Assembly (NCBI RefSeq): GCF_011602485.2
Contig: NZ_CP050022.2
Span: forward strand, 5,848,001-5,912,000
Length of the DNA: 64,000 nucleotides
Source: Bradyrhizobium sp. 1(2017)
GTDB lineage: Bacteria; Pseudomonadota; Alphaproteobacteria; Rhizobiales; Xanthobacteraceae
Direction of reading: 5' to 3'
Shown here: positions 9,322 to 18,961 of the stretch, one piece after another
Position numbering within the stretch: the first letter of the stretch is position 1
How the letters are laid out: every line of letters begins with the position of its first letter
The notes under the pieces: model-generated
What the model saw: only the letters and a program-made list of their open reading frames with translations
What the model was told of the DNA's origin: nothing
Databases searched by the model: none
Position numbers and translations under genes: made by a program

Positions 9322-10254
9322 TCACGCCTCGGCGGTCGAGGCGCCGAGTGCTTCGCGGCGCCACGCGGCCGGGCTGACGCCGACGAGCGAGGAAAACACC
9401 CGCGTGAAATGACTCTGGTTGGCGAACCCGGCCGAGATCGCGATCTCCGTCAGCGGCAGATCGCGCACGGTCATCAACTGCTTGGCGGCCTTGACGCGCT
9501 GATGCAGCAGCCATTGGTGCGGCGGCAGGCCGACGGAAATGCGGAAGGCACGTGAAAAATGGCTGACCGAGAGGTCGAGCTCGCCCGCGATCTTCTGTAA
9601 CGAGAGCTTGCCGCCGAGGTCTGACTCCAGCCTCTCGCAAGCACGCTTCGCCTGCCACGGAGCGAGTCCGCCGCGGGTCGGGGCAGCCATGCTCTGAAGT
9701 CCGCCATAAGTCTGGGCGACATGGGCGGTCAGCCCGAGCATCATGTGGTCGATGAAAAGCTGGTTGGCCTCGTCCGGCCTGCGCAGGCCTTCCCGCAGCG
9801 ATGCGCCGATGTGGCGGATGGTTCCGTCGTCGTGTGCAACGCCGACCCGACAGTCGAGTTCGTCGATCCGCGACGCACGGCTCTGCTCGCAGATGCTGTC
9901 GAGTGCCGACCGCGGAATGTAGAAGTGCAGGGAGTGGAACGGCTTGTCGATCACATAGCGCGGATCGCGCTTGAGGTCGTAGAGATAGGTCGTGCCGGCG
10001 CGGACGTCAGCCTTCATGATGCACTTGCCGTCATCCCAGAGCTCGCAATCCGGGTAATCCTGAAGTTTCAGGCTGACGAGAAACGCGTCTTCGGCGGCCA
10101 GTGAACCGGACAGGCCGGGCACCGGGCGATCATTCCGTGTTTCGGTCACCGCGAGCTCGGTGCTGCGCAGCGAGCGCGTGACCAAGGCGGGCGGCGTTTC
10201 CTTCAAACGCAGGAACTGCCCGAGCCGCTGTCCATAAGCGCCTGGCTGGGTCAT
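9322..10254 (-). CDS. AraC-family transcriptional regulator
   Basis: 310 residues. The C-terminal 100 or so residues form the double helix-turn-helix (SLQKIAGELDLSVSHFSRAF and LPLTEIAISAGFANQSHFTRVF); the N-terminal part is a cupin-like ligand domain without a recognised specificity. It ends six bases from the peroxidase gene, convergently. The target genes are unknown. A long gap with dispersed repeats lies upstream of its ATG. Confidence 0.92.
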   Translation of the reverse strand: MTQPGAYGQRLGQFLRLKETPPALVTRSLRSTELAVTETRNDRPVPGLSGSLAAEDAFLVSLKLQDYPDCELWDDGKCIMKADVRAGTTYLYDLKRDPRYVIDKPFHSLHFYIPRSALDSICEQSRASRIDELDCRVGVAHDDGTIRHIGASLREGLRRPDEANQLFIDHMMLGLTAHVAQTYGGLQSMAAPTRGGLAPWQAKRACERLESDLGGKLSLQKIAGELDLSVSHFSRAFRISVGLPPHQWLLHQRVKAAKQLMTVRDLPLTEIAISAGFANQSHFTRVFSSLVGVSPAAWRREALGASTAEA

Positions 10255-10430
10255 GGGATTGGCCTTTCTGTGGAATCCGAGTGCAGGCCACAGTGTCCTG
10301 CAATTTCAGGCGCGCATTATCCAACATCCGGAACCGACTGTCCACTTGTGCGCACAAGGCCATCTTCACACGTTTTTCACAAACGCACGATCGCTCTCGG
10401 TTCAATTACTGCCACCTCGGAATACTGGAT

Positions 10431-10449
10431 CGCCCGGTCAAGCCGGGCG
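10431..10449. repeat. REP-like short hairpin
   Basis: CGCCCGG (10431-10437) and CCGGGCG (10443-10449) form a perfect seven-pair stem around TCAAG, followed by ATGACA. This is the form of the REP-like intergenic hairpins common in Bradyrhizobium. It marks the left end of a repeat-filled non-coding stretch between the AraC gene (ends 10254) and the MFS gene (starts 11225). I see no coding signal in 10255-11224. Confidence 0.7.
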
Positions 10450-10544
10450 ATGACAGCGCGTGCGTGGCTGCAGACACGGCTTCGCGTCCTCGCGGCGCTT
10501 TTCGCCCGAGCTTTGCTTCGTCACTTCGCCCTGAAACCAAGAGG

Positions 10545-10658
10545 GCGCAGGGAAGGCCGGGTGCCGGCGGCACCCGCGGTCCACTGCGCGAAAGGCACAC
10601 GCAGGAAGAACCGCACAGCAGCATACAGGTGAAGCCCAACACACGGCCTTCCCTGCGC
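10545..10658. repeat. Long inverted repeat inside composite intergenic repeat
   Basis: GCGCAGGGAAGGCCG (10545-10559) is exactly complementary to CGGCCTTCCCTGCGC (10644-10658), with 84 bp between the arms. The sequence around it resembles a dispersed Bradyrhizobium intergenic repeat that I recognise from memory. Short open frames here are arginine-rich artefacts. Confidence 0.75.
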
Positions 10659-10836
10659 GGTGGTCGGACGGCTTATGCCGTGCTCTCCCGGGAGCCGAAT
10701 TCCTTCTGGCCTCCCTCACCCCGGCGAAAGTCGCCGGCACCGCGCCGGTTGACGCGAGCGCCGCATCCGCCGGGGCTTGACCGTAGCAACGACGGCCAGG
10801 ACCACACGGTTTTGCCGTACGCACGGCCCGTTGGCG

Positions 10837-11105
10837 CCACAGGGTCCGACGGCGTTGTGCACGTGGCCATCGGACTATGACGCGACGAACCTGACAGCGC
10901 CGCTCGTCCACGCAAAGCCCCGGGCTCACGGAGAGCAATCCGCCCTGCCCACGCCTCTCGCGCACGACGCTGCTGCGTCCACCGCAAGCCGGCCCTGCGA
11001 TCACACGACACATGACCGCCCCTCAAGGGCGAGCCGGGATGGGCGATACATACGTCATTTCCGAATTTCGGTAAAGTGGAATATTTTTGCAGGGTGGGAT
11101 TGACG
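10837..11105 (+). repeat. Dispersed repeat, copy A
   Basis: About 270 bp that reappear near 37983-38253 in the same orientation. Shared blocks include GACGGCGTTGTGCACGT, CTGACAGCGCCGCTCGTCC, GAGAGCAATCCGCCCTGCC, GACCGCCCCTCAAGGG and ATTCCGAATTTCGGTAAA, in the same order. The right end, with its AT-rich tail, stops about 120 bp before the MFS start. No transposase gene is associated, so it is a non-autonomous or vestigial element. Confidence 0.85.
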
Positions 11106-11224
11106 GAATAATGCACTGTTTCGCCCGATGGACAGGCCGCGCATTCGACCATGGCTCCGACACAAAGATGCGGCAATGCATGAGGGCTTTCGAATCACCC
11201 CTGCCCGCTTCCCCCGGAGTTCCC

Positions 11225-12385
11225 ATGCTTTCTGCCGACCGCCCGGCGACACGCCTCGCGACCCGGCTCGCCTTCCTCGTCGCGGGGTTCGGCATCGCGT
11301 GCTGGGCGCCGCTGGTGCCGTTCGCGAAGACGCGCCTCGGCGTCGACGACGGCGTCCTCGGATTGCTGCTGCTGAGCCTCGGGATCGGCTCGGTCCTCGC
11401 CATGCTTCTGACCGGCGTCATGAGTGCGCGCTACGGCAGCAGGCCGATCATCATTGCGGGCGGGCTCGGCCTCGCCGTCGTCCTGCCGCTGCTCGCGATC
11501 GCGAGCTCGCCCGCGACGCTGGCGCTGGCGCTGTTTGCGTTCGGCGCGGCGCTCGGCTCGATCGACGTCGCCATGAACATCCACGCGGTGGAGGTGGAAC
11601 GCGCCGCAGCCCGTCCGCTGATGTCCGGCTTCCATGCCTTGTTCAGCATCGGCGGCTTTGCCGGTTCCGCGCTGATGACGGCCTTGCTCTCGCTGCAGCT
11701 CGGCGCCCTCGCCTGCACGCTGATCTGCTCCGTCCTGATGCTGATCGCGATGCTGGTGACCTCGCCTCGGCTGCTCCGATCGGCGCAGACGCAGGAAGGG
11801 CCGCTGTTCGTGCTGCCGCATGGATCGGTGCTTCTGCTCGCGCTGCTTGGCGCCATCACCTTCCTCGTCGAAGGCGCGATGCTCGATTGGGGCGCCCTGC
11901 TCGTCATCGGCGCGGGTCTCGTCTCCGAGGCACAGGGCGGCGCCGGCTATATCGTGTTCTCGATCGCGATGACGATCGGGCGGCTCGGCGGCGACGCCGT
12001 CGTCGCGCGCATCGGCGACCGCACGACGCTGTTCTGGGGAAGCCTCATCGCCATCGCGGGCTTCGTGGTTCTGCTCACAGCTCCCACCGCGGCAGCCGCC
12101 ATGGTCGGCTTCCTGCTGATCGGCCTCGGCGCATCGAACCTCGTGCCGGTGCTGTTCCGCGGGGCGGCCAATCAGACCGCGATGCCCACGGGGCTCGCGG
12201 TCGCGGCGATCACGACCGCCGGCTATGCCGGCATCCTGATCGGTCCCGCCGGCGTCGGCTTCGTTGCTCGCGTCAGTGGACTGCCAATGGCATTCTGGCT
12301 GCTGGCCGCGCTGATGGGTCTCGTCACGCTGTCGGCAGGCATCGTCACGAGGGAGCAGCGCCGGACATCGCGCGCCAGCGCATGA
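11225..12385 (+). CDS. MFS transporter (YbjJ-like)
   Basis: Inner-membrane transporter of 386 residues with about 12 hydrophobic helices and the MFS loop motif near residue 65 (MSARYGSRPIIIAGG). The start at ATG 11225 follows CCCGGAG; upstream in-frame sequence is repeat DNA and has no membrane character. It converges on the Bug-type binding-protein gene with six bases between stops. Substrate unknown; sugar-derivative or drug efflux are both possible. Confidence 0.87.
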   Translation: MLSADRPATRLATRLAFLVAGFGIACWAPLVPFAKTRLGVDDGVLGLLLLSLGIGSVLAMLLTGVMSARYGSRPIIIAGGLGLAVVLPLLAIASSPATLALALFAFGAALGSIDVAMNIHAVEVERAAARPLMSGFHALFSIGGFAGSALMTALLSLQLGALACTLICSVLMLIAMLVTSPRLLRSAQTQEGPLFVLPHGSVLLLALLGAITFLVEGAMLDWGALLVIGAGLVSEAQGGAGYIVFSIAMTIGRLGGDAVVARIGDRTTLFWGSLIAIAGFVVLLTAPTAAAAMVGFLLIGLGASNLVPVLFRGAANQTAMPTGLAVAAITTAGYAGILIGPAGVGFVARVSGLPMAFWLLAALMGLVTLSAGIVTREQRRTSRASA

Positions 12386-12391
12386 GCAGGC

Positions 12392-13381
12392 TCACAGCTG
12401 CTTGAGCCCGATCGATTTGATCACGGGCGCAAGACTCGCCGTTGTCGCGTCGACGATGCGTTGAAATCTGTCAGGACTTGAATCGGCGTCCGGCTCCATG
12501 CCTTGAGCGCGATAGCTCGCCTGAAGCGCGGCATCGGCCATGGCCAGCCGCGTGGCCTTCGCGATCCGATCGATGATCGCATCGTCGGTACGTTTGGGCG
12601 CGAACAGGCCGAACCATCCTTCATAGCGCAGATCCGGCATGCCGGATTCGACGGCGGTCGGAATGTCAGGCGCGCCGCTCAGCCGCTTTTCGGTGGTGAC
12701 CGCGAGCAGCCGGATCTTGCCGGCTTCACTGAGCTGCTGCAACTGGACCGACATGACGGCAATGACGAGCGATATCTGGCCACTGACGAGATCGTTGGTC
12801 GCCTGCGCGATGCCGCGATAGGGCACGTGGACGATGTCGAGCGCCCCGGCCTGCTGCTTGAAGGATTCGCCGACCAGATGATTTCCCGTCGCGACGCCGG
12901 GCGTGCCGTAGGACAGCATTCGCGGATTGGCCTTCGCATGGGCGATCAACTCGCGCAGGTCGCCGGCGGGCACGGACGGATGGACGGCGAACACCAGCGC
13001 GCTGTTGATCAGGCGATAGATGGCGCGGAAATCGCCGACGGAATAGCCGGGATTTGCCGAGGTCAGGGGAATGATCACCTGCGTGCTGCCGTTTCCGAGC
13101 AGCAGCGAATGGCCGTCGGGCTCCTCGCGCGCGACCGAAGCGGTCCCGATCGCGCCGCCCGCACCGCCGATATAGTCGACGAAGGTTGGTCCGAGCAGCG
13201 ATGTCATCTTGTCGACCCAGGGACGCCCGATCTGGTCGCCCGATCCGCCGGCCCCGTAGGGGATCACGAGACGAATGGGACGCGAGGGATAATCCTGGGC
13301 TTGCCCGCTGCGCGGGATCGCAGCCAACCCCGCTGCGCCTGTGAGCGCACGGACGAATTGTCGCCGCGAGAAAGAAGGCAT
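12392..13381 (-). CDS. Bug-family (TctC) tripartite tricarboxylate-type binding protein
   Basis: Periplasmic solute-binding protein of 329 residues. The N-terminus has a twin-arginine-like signal (SRRQFVRALTGAAGLAAIP...GQAQ), followed by YPSRPIRLVIPYGAGGSGDQIGR, the typical opening of Bug proteins; GTPGVATGNHLVGESFKQ and VPYRG are also conserved. No TctA/TctB membrane genes are nearby, as is common for these orphan binding proteins. The start at 13381 places the signal peptide at the N-terminus; the longer reading frame has no export signal. The ligand is probably a carboxylate. Confidence 0.9.
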   Translation of the reverse strand: MPSFSRRQFVRALTGAAGLAAIPRSGQAQDYPSRPIRLVIPYGAGGSGDQIGRPWVDKMTSLLGPTFVDYIGGAGGAIGTASVAREEPDGHSLLLGNGSTQVIIPLTSANPGYSVGDFRAIYRLINSALVFAVHPSVPAGDLRELIAHAKANPRMLSYGTPGVATGNHLVGESFKQQAGALDIVHVPYRGIAQATNDLVSGQISLVIAVMSVQLQQLSEAGKIRLLAVTTEKRLSGAPDIPTAVESGMPDLRYEGWFGLFAPKRTDDAIIDRIAKATRLAMADAALQASYRAQGMEPDADSSPDRFQRIVDATTASLAPVIKSIGLKQL

Positions 13382-13593
13382 GCTCGAATTCCGGAAGCGT
13401 AGTTGCTGTCGAGGCGGAGACCGGCTCCCTGTCATCCCATCGCAGCAATGCGCGACCGCCGTCAAATGCTCGGTCCGGCCGGCCGGCCGCGTCACCGCAG
13501 CATCAGCTCGACCTAACCCATTCCATCTTAAGAATTATTCTAAAGAGCTGAGGGCGACCCAAGCGATCCACGCAGGTCTGCCACCCATGCTCC

Positions 13594-13627
13594 TTTCGGC
13601 CAGTTTACTGTACGCTTCGTTCTGATA
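13594..13627 (+). promoter_or_regulatory. Conserved upstream element of large regulator 1
   Basis: TTTCGGCCAGTTTACTG, then AC and TTCTGATA, begins 80 bp before the GTG start. The same element, 28 of 34 positions identical by hand alignment, begins 78 bp before the paralogue at 22252. CAGT-TT-ACTG is a small inverted repeat. It is probably a shared promoter or operator retained after duplication. Confidence 0.65.
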
Positions 13628-13673
13628 TTCCAGACCGACATACCTTTTGACTCCCGCGAGGGGGCAATGGCGC

Positions 13674-16517
13674 GTGCCAGCACATAATCAACAAGACTCG
13701 GCCATTTCATTCGGGCCCTTCCGGCTGTTTCCGAAGTCCCGGCTTTTGGAGAAGGAGGGCGCGTCGCTTCATCTCGGCGGCCGCGCGCTCGATATTCTGA
13801 TCTTCCTCGCAGAGCGCCCCGGCGAAGTGATCGACAAGCGCGAGCTGGTCAAGCACGTCTGGGCCGACGTCAATGTCGACGAAGGCAGTCTGCGTTTCCA
13901 TGTCGCCGCGCTGCGCAAGGCGCTCGGCGATACCGGCAAGTCGGCGCGCTATGTCGTCAACGTGCCCGGCCGCGGCTATTGCTTCGTCGCCTCGTTCGCT
14001 CAAGCCGCGCCGCAGGCCGCACCACCGCCCTCCGCCGAGATCGCCGTTCCTCGCTCCCTGCCTGCGCAGCTTGCGAAGATGATCGGACGAGAGGACGTCA
14101 TCGAGAAGATCGCCAGCGGCCTTTCGCTCCATCGCTTCATGACCGTGGTCGGCCCCGGCGGCATCGGCAAGACGGCCGTCGCCGTCACCGTCGGGCATCG
14201 TCGTTCCCCGGATTTCGGCGGCCGCGTGTTCTTCGTCGACTTCAGTCCCTTGCGCGACGCCAGCCACATCGCCACCACCATTGCTTCGGCGCTCGGGCTG
14301 GCCATCAGCGCGGAGGATCCGACGCCGGCGCTGCTGACGTTTCTGAAGTCCGGCCCGGCCCTGCTGATCTTCGACAGTTGCGAGCATGTGCTGGATGCAC
14401 TGGCGCCGCTCGTCGAGCGCATCGTTCGCGAGGCGCCGCAGCTTCGCGTGCTCGCAACCAGCCGCGAGTCGTTCCGCAGCGAAGGCGAGCGGATCTTCCG
14501 CCTCTTCCCGCTGGATTGTCCGCCGGAGCGCGACGGCCTCGAGGCCGCTGACGTGCTTGCCTATCCCGCCGCCCAACTCTTCGTCGAACGTATCGCGCAG
14601 AGCGCGGGTCCGTTCCAGCTCAGCGCCGAAGAAGCGCGGCTCGTCGCCAGCATCTGCCGACGCCTCGACGGCATCGCGCTGGCGATCGAGCTGGCGGCGG
14701 GCCGCGTCAATGCATACGGCATTGCCGGCACTGCTTCCCTGCTCGACAGCCGCTTTTCGCTGCAATGGCGGGGGCGCCGCACCGCCGTGCCGCGACACCA
14801 GACCCTCGCCGCAGCGCTCGACTGGAGCTACGATCTGTTGCCCGCGGCCGAGAGCGCCACCTTGCGGCGGCTGTCCGTGTTCGCCGGCCCCTTCGCGCCG
14901 GAGGCGGCTGCCGCGGTCGCGGCCGGCGACGGTCTCACGGAGTCAGAGACGCTGGAGGCGATCGATAGTCTGGTCACCAAATCGCTGATCTCGCCGTCGG
15001 GCTCACGCGCCCTGCGCTATCGCCTGCTCGACACCACGCGCACCTACGCGCTCGCGAAATTGAACGCGCTCGGCGAAAGCAGGCAGTTCGCGCGGCGCCA
15101 TGCGGAGCATTTTCGCGACCTCTTCGAGCGCGCCGAAGCCGACGCATCGACGCCGTTGCCGGAATGGCTCAACATCTACGGCGCGGAGCTGGACAATGTG
15201 CGCGCGGCGCTGGATTGGGCCTTCGCGCCCGATGGCGATGCCGCACTCGGGATCGCCCTGACCGCGGCCGCGGTCACGTTGTGGGTTCGGCTCTCCTTGT
15301 TCGCCGAATGCCGGGAGCGCAGCAGAACGGCCCTCGCCGCGCTGGGCGAGCCCGGCGACGACCGCACCCGCATGCAGCTCCTCGCTGCACTCGGCTGGTC
15401 GCTGATGTATGGCGAGGGCCGCGCGCGTGAGGCACGGCCGATCCTGGAGACGACCCTCGAGCTAGCCGACAGGCTCGACGACAAGGATTTCCGGCTGCGC
15501 GCGCTCTGGGGATTGTGCATCGACCAGTTCAACAACGGGCAGTTCGGCAAGGCTCGCGTGCTCGCCGAGCGCTTTGCGAATGCGGTCGCGAACTCGCCCG
15601 ACAGGACCGATCTCATGCTGGGCGACCGGCTGATGGCCGTCGCGCTGCATTATCTCGGCGAGCAGAACGAGGCCCGGGTCCGCATCGACCGCGTCAACGG
15701 CTCGCTGCATGTGCTAGCGGAGAAGCCGAAAATCTTCCCGCTCGACCTCAGAATATCGACGCAATATTTCCGCGCCCGCATCCTGTGGCTGCAGGGCCTG
15801 GCCGATCAGGCCCAGGCGCTTGCCGCCAGGAACATCGAGGAAGGCCGTGCCAACCGTCATGCCCTGACCTTCTGCAGCGTGCTGGGACAGGCCGCCTGCC
15901 CGATCGCGCTCTGGGCCGGCGATGTCGACGCCGCGGAACGCCACGGCACCGAGCTGCTCGAGCACACCGATCGCCACGCCATCCGTCTTTGGGGTTTGTG
16001 GGCGCGTGCGTTCAACGCGGCGGTCATCGCCAAGCGCGGCGACGTCGCGACGGGCCTGCCGCTGCTGCGCGAGGAGCTCAATCGCGCCGGCGATGCGCGC
16101 TTCCTGCCGCGGTTTCTTCCTTTGCTCGGCGAGCTTGCGGCGGGTTTCCTGGAGGCCGACCAGATCGACCGCGGCCTCGACGTGATCGACGACGTCCTCG
16201 CCCGCTGCAACGACCGGCAGGAGCTCTGGTATCTGCCGGAGCTGACCCGCATCAAGGCAGAGCTGATGCTCAGGAGCGCGCGGCACTCAGGCGATGCCGA
16301 GGCACGCTTGCACGAGGCCATGGACATGGCCGTTCAGCAGGGCGCTCGCTTCTGGCAGCTGCGTTGCGCAACCAGCCTCGCGCGATTGATGACGGGAGCT
16401 GGCCGGAGCGCGGACGCTCTGGCGCTTCTCGACGATGTCTGCGGGGCGTTCGCCGAGGGTGCAGACACAAGCGACATGCGCGTTGCGCGCGACCTCATCG
16501 CGCAATGGCGCGGCTGA
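13674..16517 (+). CDS. Large regulator 1: winged helix + STAND ATPase + helical repeats
   Basis: 947 residues. An OmpR/CadC-type winged helix occupies residues 12-105 (FGPFRLFPKSRLLEK ... VPGRGYCFVA). An NTPase follows, with Walker A GPGGIGKT at 160-167 and Walker B-like LLIFDSCEH at 230-238, then ATSRESF and a winged-helix module (SYDLLP...LRRLSVFAGPF); the rest is helical, TPR-like. There is no receiver domain, so activation probably depends on nucleotide and ligand-driven oligomerisation, as in MalT/SARP-type regulators. GTG 13674 is preferred over TTG 13647: GAGGGGG lies nine bases upstream, and the paralogue at 22252 starts with the same GTG-CCN form and has the same length. Target genes and ligand are unknown. 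Confidence 0.88.
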   Translation: MPAHNQQDSAISFGPFRLFPKSRLLEKEGASLHLGGRALDILIFLAERPGEVIDKRELVKHVWADVNVDEGSLRFHVAALRKALGDTGKSARYVVNVPGRGYCFVASFAQAAPQAAPPPSAEIAVPRSLPAQLAKMIGREDVIEKIASGLSLHRFMTVVGPGGIGKTAVAVTVGHRRSPDFGGRVFFVDFSPLRDASHIATTIASALGLAISAEDPTPALLTFLKSGPALLIFDSCEHVLDALAPLVERIVREAPQLRVLATSRESFRSEGERIFRLFPLDCPPERDGLEAADVLAYPAAQLFVERIAQSAGPFQLSAEEARLVASICRRLDGIALAIELAAGRVNAYGIAGTASLLDSRFSLQWRGRRTAVPRHQTLAAALDWSYDLLPAAESATLRRLSVFAGPFAPEAAAAVAAGDGLTESETLEAIDSLVTKSLISPSGSRALRYRLLDTTRTYALAKLNALGESRQFARRHAEHFRDLFERAEADASTPLPEWLNIYGAELDNVRAALDWAFAPDGDAALGIALTAAAVTLWVRLSLFAECRERSRTALAALGEPGDDRTRMQLLAALGWSLMYGEGRAREARPILETTLELADRLDDKDFRLRALWGLCIDQFNNGQFGKARVLAERFANAVANSPDRTDLMLGDRLMAVALHYLGEQNEARVRIDRVNGSLHVLAEKPKIFPLDLRISTQYFRARILWLQGLADQAQALAARNIEEGRANRHALTFCSVLGQAACPIALWAGDVDAAERHGTELLEHTDRHAIRLWGLWARAFNAAVIAKRGDVATGLPLLREELNRAGDARFLPRFLPLLGELAAGFLEADQIDRGLDVIDDVLARCNDRQELWYLPELTRIKAELMLRSARHSGDAEARLHEAMDMAVQQGARFWQLRCATSLARLMTGAGRSADALALLDDVCGAFAEGADTSDMRVARDLIAQWRG

Positions 16518-16526
16518 CGGCGTGGC

Positions 16527-17042
16527 CTAACCTCCGGCAGCAGCTGCGCGGCGCGGCAGCTTCCAGTCGGGCCGGATGAAGTGGCAGGTGTAGCCGTCAG
16601 GGTAGCGTTCGAGATAGTCCTGATGCTCTGGCTCGGCTTCCCAGAACTCGCCAGCGGGCGCGACCTCGGTCACGACCTTGCCGGGCCACAGGCCGGACGC
16701 CTCGACGTCGGCGATGGTGTCTTCGGCGATCCGCTTCTGCTGGTCACTCGTGTAGAAGATGGCCGAGCGGTAGCTCGTGCCGCGATCATTGCCCTGACGG
16801 TTGAGCGTGGTCGGATCGTGGATCTGGAAGAAGAACTCCAGCATGGTCCGGAAGTTCGTCTTCGCGGGATTGAAGATGATCTCGATGGCTTCGGCGTGCC
16901 CTTCGTGATTACGATAGGTGGCGTTCTTCACCTGCCCGCCGGTGTAGCCGACGCGGGTGGAGACCACGCCCGGCTGCCTGCGGATCAGATCCTGCATGCC
17001 CCAGAAGCAGCCTCCGGCCAAAACTGCGCGCTCTGTCGTCAT
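16527..17042 (-). CDS. msrA: Peptide methionine sulfoxide reductase MsrA
   Basis: Reduces methionine-S-sulfoxide in proteins; 171 residues. The catalytic cysteine is in GGCFWG (Cys12); [14 protein letters not shown] and the C-terminal [12 protein letters not shown] are family features. The ATG at 17042 has GGAG eight bases upstream; an ATG four codons earlier has no ribosome-binding site. It is the last gene of a leftward run of oxidative-stress and detoxification genes, 29 bp after the cupin gene, and it converges on regulator 1 with nine bases between stops. Confidence 0.95.
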   Translation of the reverse strand: MTTERAVLAGGCFWGMQDLIRRQPGVVSTRVGYTGGQVKNATYRNHEGHAEAIEIIFNPAKTNFRTMLEFFFQIHDPTTLNRQGNDRGTSYRSAIFYTSDQQKRIAEDTIADVEASGLWPGKVVTEVAPAGEFWEAEPEHQDYLERYPDGYTCHFIRPDWKLPRRAAAAGG

Positions 17043-17071
17043 CTGACGCTCCATTGATTTGATCGCGATAT

Positions 17072-17527
17072 TCAGCGCTTGTCCGCGGCGGGATGCAAGC
17101 GCGGATCGTCGTCGTCGTCGTGATATTCGAGGCCCAGCGGCCCGATGGCCGAGACCTGCGTGACATATTCGCCCGATTTCGCCCAGTGGAAATGCCAGGT
17201 TTCGCCAGGCAAAACGATGACGCTGCCGGGCGGATAGGCTTTCACCTTGTCGCCATCGAAGCTCTCGCCGAGCCCGATGTAGAAGACGCCCGACATCACC
17301 GTGTAGATGCGATCCTCCGGATGCTTGTGCGGCATCAGCTTCGTGCCGCCGGGCACCTTCACCCGGACCAGGTAAGGTCCGGGCTCGGAGGGATGGCCGA
17401 CCATCACGGCCAGCCGCGCGCCCGGCGGGAAGGCGGGGAACGGCTGCCATGCGACATCCTCGGGCAGGATCGCCCGAAACCGGTCTTCGTCCGGCTGGTG
17501 TTGACGAGGCAGATCCTGTCGAGACAT
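17072..17527 (-). CDS. Cupin-domain protein
   Basis: 151 residues with one cupin barrel: [22 protein letters not shown] (motif 1, with HxH and Glu ligands) and [20 protein letters not shown] (motif 2, His). The metal site looks complete. The C-terminus is charged, with an Asp run. It lies between osmC and msrA with gaps of 21 and 29 bp, so an operon is likely. Enzyme activity is not identifiable; small single-domain cupins can be isomerases, dioxygenases or binding proteins. Confidence 0.87.
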   Translation of the reverse strand: MSRQDLPRQHQPDEDRFRAILPEDVAWQPFPAFPPGARLAVMVGHPSEPGPYLVRVKVPGGTKLMPHKHPEDRIYTVMSGVFYIGLGESFDGDKVKAYPPGSVIVLPGETWHFHWAKSGEYVTQVSAIGPLGLEYHDDDDDPRLHPAADKR

Positions 17528-17548
17528 GGCAGCGTCCTCTCTGTTCGG

Positions 17549-17971
17549 TCAGCCCAGCTTGGCGTCGAGCGTGATCGCGGCGTTGAGCACCTTTGACACC
17601 GGACAGTTCTTCTCGGCCTCGCCGGCGATCTTCGCAAAGCCAGCGTCGTCGAGATTCGGCACCTTCGCACGCAAGGTGAGCGCCGACTTGCTGATCTTAA
17701 AGCCCTTGCCTTCGGGCTCGAGCGTGACGGCTGCTTCCGTCGAGAGCTCCTCCGGCGTGAAGCCCGCCATCTGAAGACCGAAGGCCAACGCCATCGTGAA
17801 GCAGCCGGCATGGGCCGCTGCGATCAACTCCTCGGGATTGGTCCCCTTCTCGTTCTCGAACCGGGTCTTGAACGAATAGGGCGTCTCGGCGAGCACACCG
17901 GACTCGCTCGAGAGATGGCCCGTGCCGTCACGACCGGTGCCCTTCCATACTGCTTTTGCCTTGCGGATCAT
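17549..17971 (-). CDS. OsmC-family peroxiredoxin
   Basis: 140 residues. Thiol peroxidase of the OsmC/Ohr superfamily, which reduces organic hydroperoxides. The two active-site cysteines are visible in [12 protein letters not shown] and [10 protein letters not shown], and the sequence pattern ([24 protein letters not shown] at the N-terminus) is that of OsmC. The start at 17971 follows GGAGACTTGAG; the longer frame upstream is not supported. It sits in the leftward detoxification cluster. Confidence 0.93.
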   Translation of the reverse strand: MIRKAKAVWKGTGRDGTGHLSSESGVLAETPYSFKTRFENEKGTNPEELIAAAHAGCFTMALAFGLQMAGFTPEELSTEAAVTLEPEGKGFKISKSALTLRAKVPNLDDAGFAKIAGEAEKNCPVSKVLNAAITLDAKLG

Positions 17972-18080
17972 CTCAAGTCTCCTGGCTTGTTGTTGAGCAC
18001 CGGCGCTCGTACCGATGAAAGGCGACATCGGCATGACCGCCAGCCACCATTCCAACCGGTCGAGCGCCGCACCGGTTCCG

Positions 18081-18929
18081 TCAGCTACCGATCTGCCCGA
18101 CGTGGAAGCCGAGCCGGTTCTCGACGTCGCCCGCGCGATGAAAGCCCCGCGCCATCAGCGCCTTGATGCGGCTCTGGCTCGCCGGGCGGCCGAGCGAGGC
18201 CAGGAAGGCATCCCACTCCGGCTTGATCTCGGCATCCGGCGGCAGGCTCGCAACGTCGACGAGCCGCTTGGTCTCGGCGATCGCCTCCTTGTCGAAGGAC
18301 GCGATGCGCATGGCCAGCGCCTCGACGAAGCCGTCGAGCTCGGCATCCGGCAGCGACCGGTTCACATAGCCGTAGCGTTCGGCGAGATCGCCGCGGATGT
18401 CGTCGGCGCCGAGCAGCACTTCGAGGGCGCGGCCGCGGCCCATCAAGCGCGGCAGCCGCGCCATCGGTCCGCCGCCGGGCACGAGGCCTGCGCCGACTTC
18501 CCATTGCGACAGGATCGCCTTCTCGCGGCTGGCAAAGCGCATGTCGCTGGCAAGCGCGAGCTCGCTGCCGACACCGGTCGCGCGGCCCCGGATCGCGGCG
18601 ATGGAGACGACAGGCGCGCGGCTGAGGCGCACCAGCATATCGGGCAGAGCCTGCAGACCGGTCGGCCCCGGCGGAACGCTGAGGGACTCTTCCAGCGGCG
18701 CGAGGAAGTCGTAATGCGTGATGAAGAAGCCTTCGACGGCGCTGTCGAAGACGACCACCTTCACCTGCGGATCGGTCTCGATCGCTGTGATGACGTCATT
18801 GAGCAGCGGAAGCTGCCTGGGACCGAAGATGTTGACGGGCGGCATATCGAAGGTGACACGCCAGTACGACGGCAGGCGGCGCTCCAGATGGATGTCTTCG
18901 GTCGTGAAGGCGCGTTCGGGACGGTTCAT
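18081..18929 (-). CDS. Enoyl-CoA hydratase/isomerase (crotonase) family protein
   Basis: 282 residues with the crotonase fold signature: MPPVNIFG, then IAAIRGRATGVGSELALASDMRFAS (oxyanion-hole region) and GAGLVPGGGPMARLPRLMGRGRALEVL. Substrate cannot be assigned. The ATG at 18929 follows AGGAGCC. It starts 32 bp after the epoxide hydrolase stop and is probably transcribed with it. The long C-terminal helix part (residues 200-282) is typical. Confidence 0.88.
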   Translation of the reverse strand: MNRPERAFTTEDIHLERRLPSYWRVTFDMPPVNIFGPRQLPLLNDVITAIETDPQVKVVVFDSAVEGFFITHYDFLAPLEESLSVPPGPTGLQALPDMLVRLSRAPVVSIAAIRGRATGVGSELALASDMRFASREKAILSQWEVGAGLVPGGGPMARLPRLMGRGRALEVLLGADDIRGDLAERYGYVNRSLPDAELDGFVEALAMRIASFDKEAIAETKRLVDVASLPPDAEIKPEWDAFLASLGRPASQSRIKALMARGFHRAGDVENRLGFHVGQIGS

Positions 18930-18961
18930 GATTGGCTCCTGATGTGCAGTAAGGGACGGCT

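Noticed and set aside
10424..11100. Several short open frames between the AraC and MFS genes
   Set aside because: All lie in repeat DNA on both strands, lack ribosome-binding sites and are Arg/Pro-rich.
13513..13540. A single CTAAC upstream of large regulator 1
   Set aside because: No second unit in 10-bp register, so it is not counted as a repeat site.
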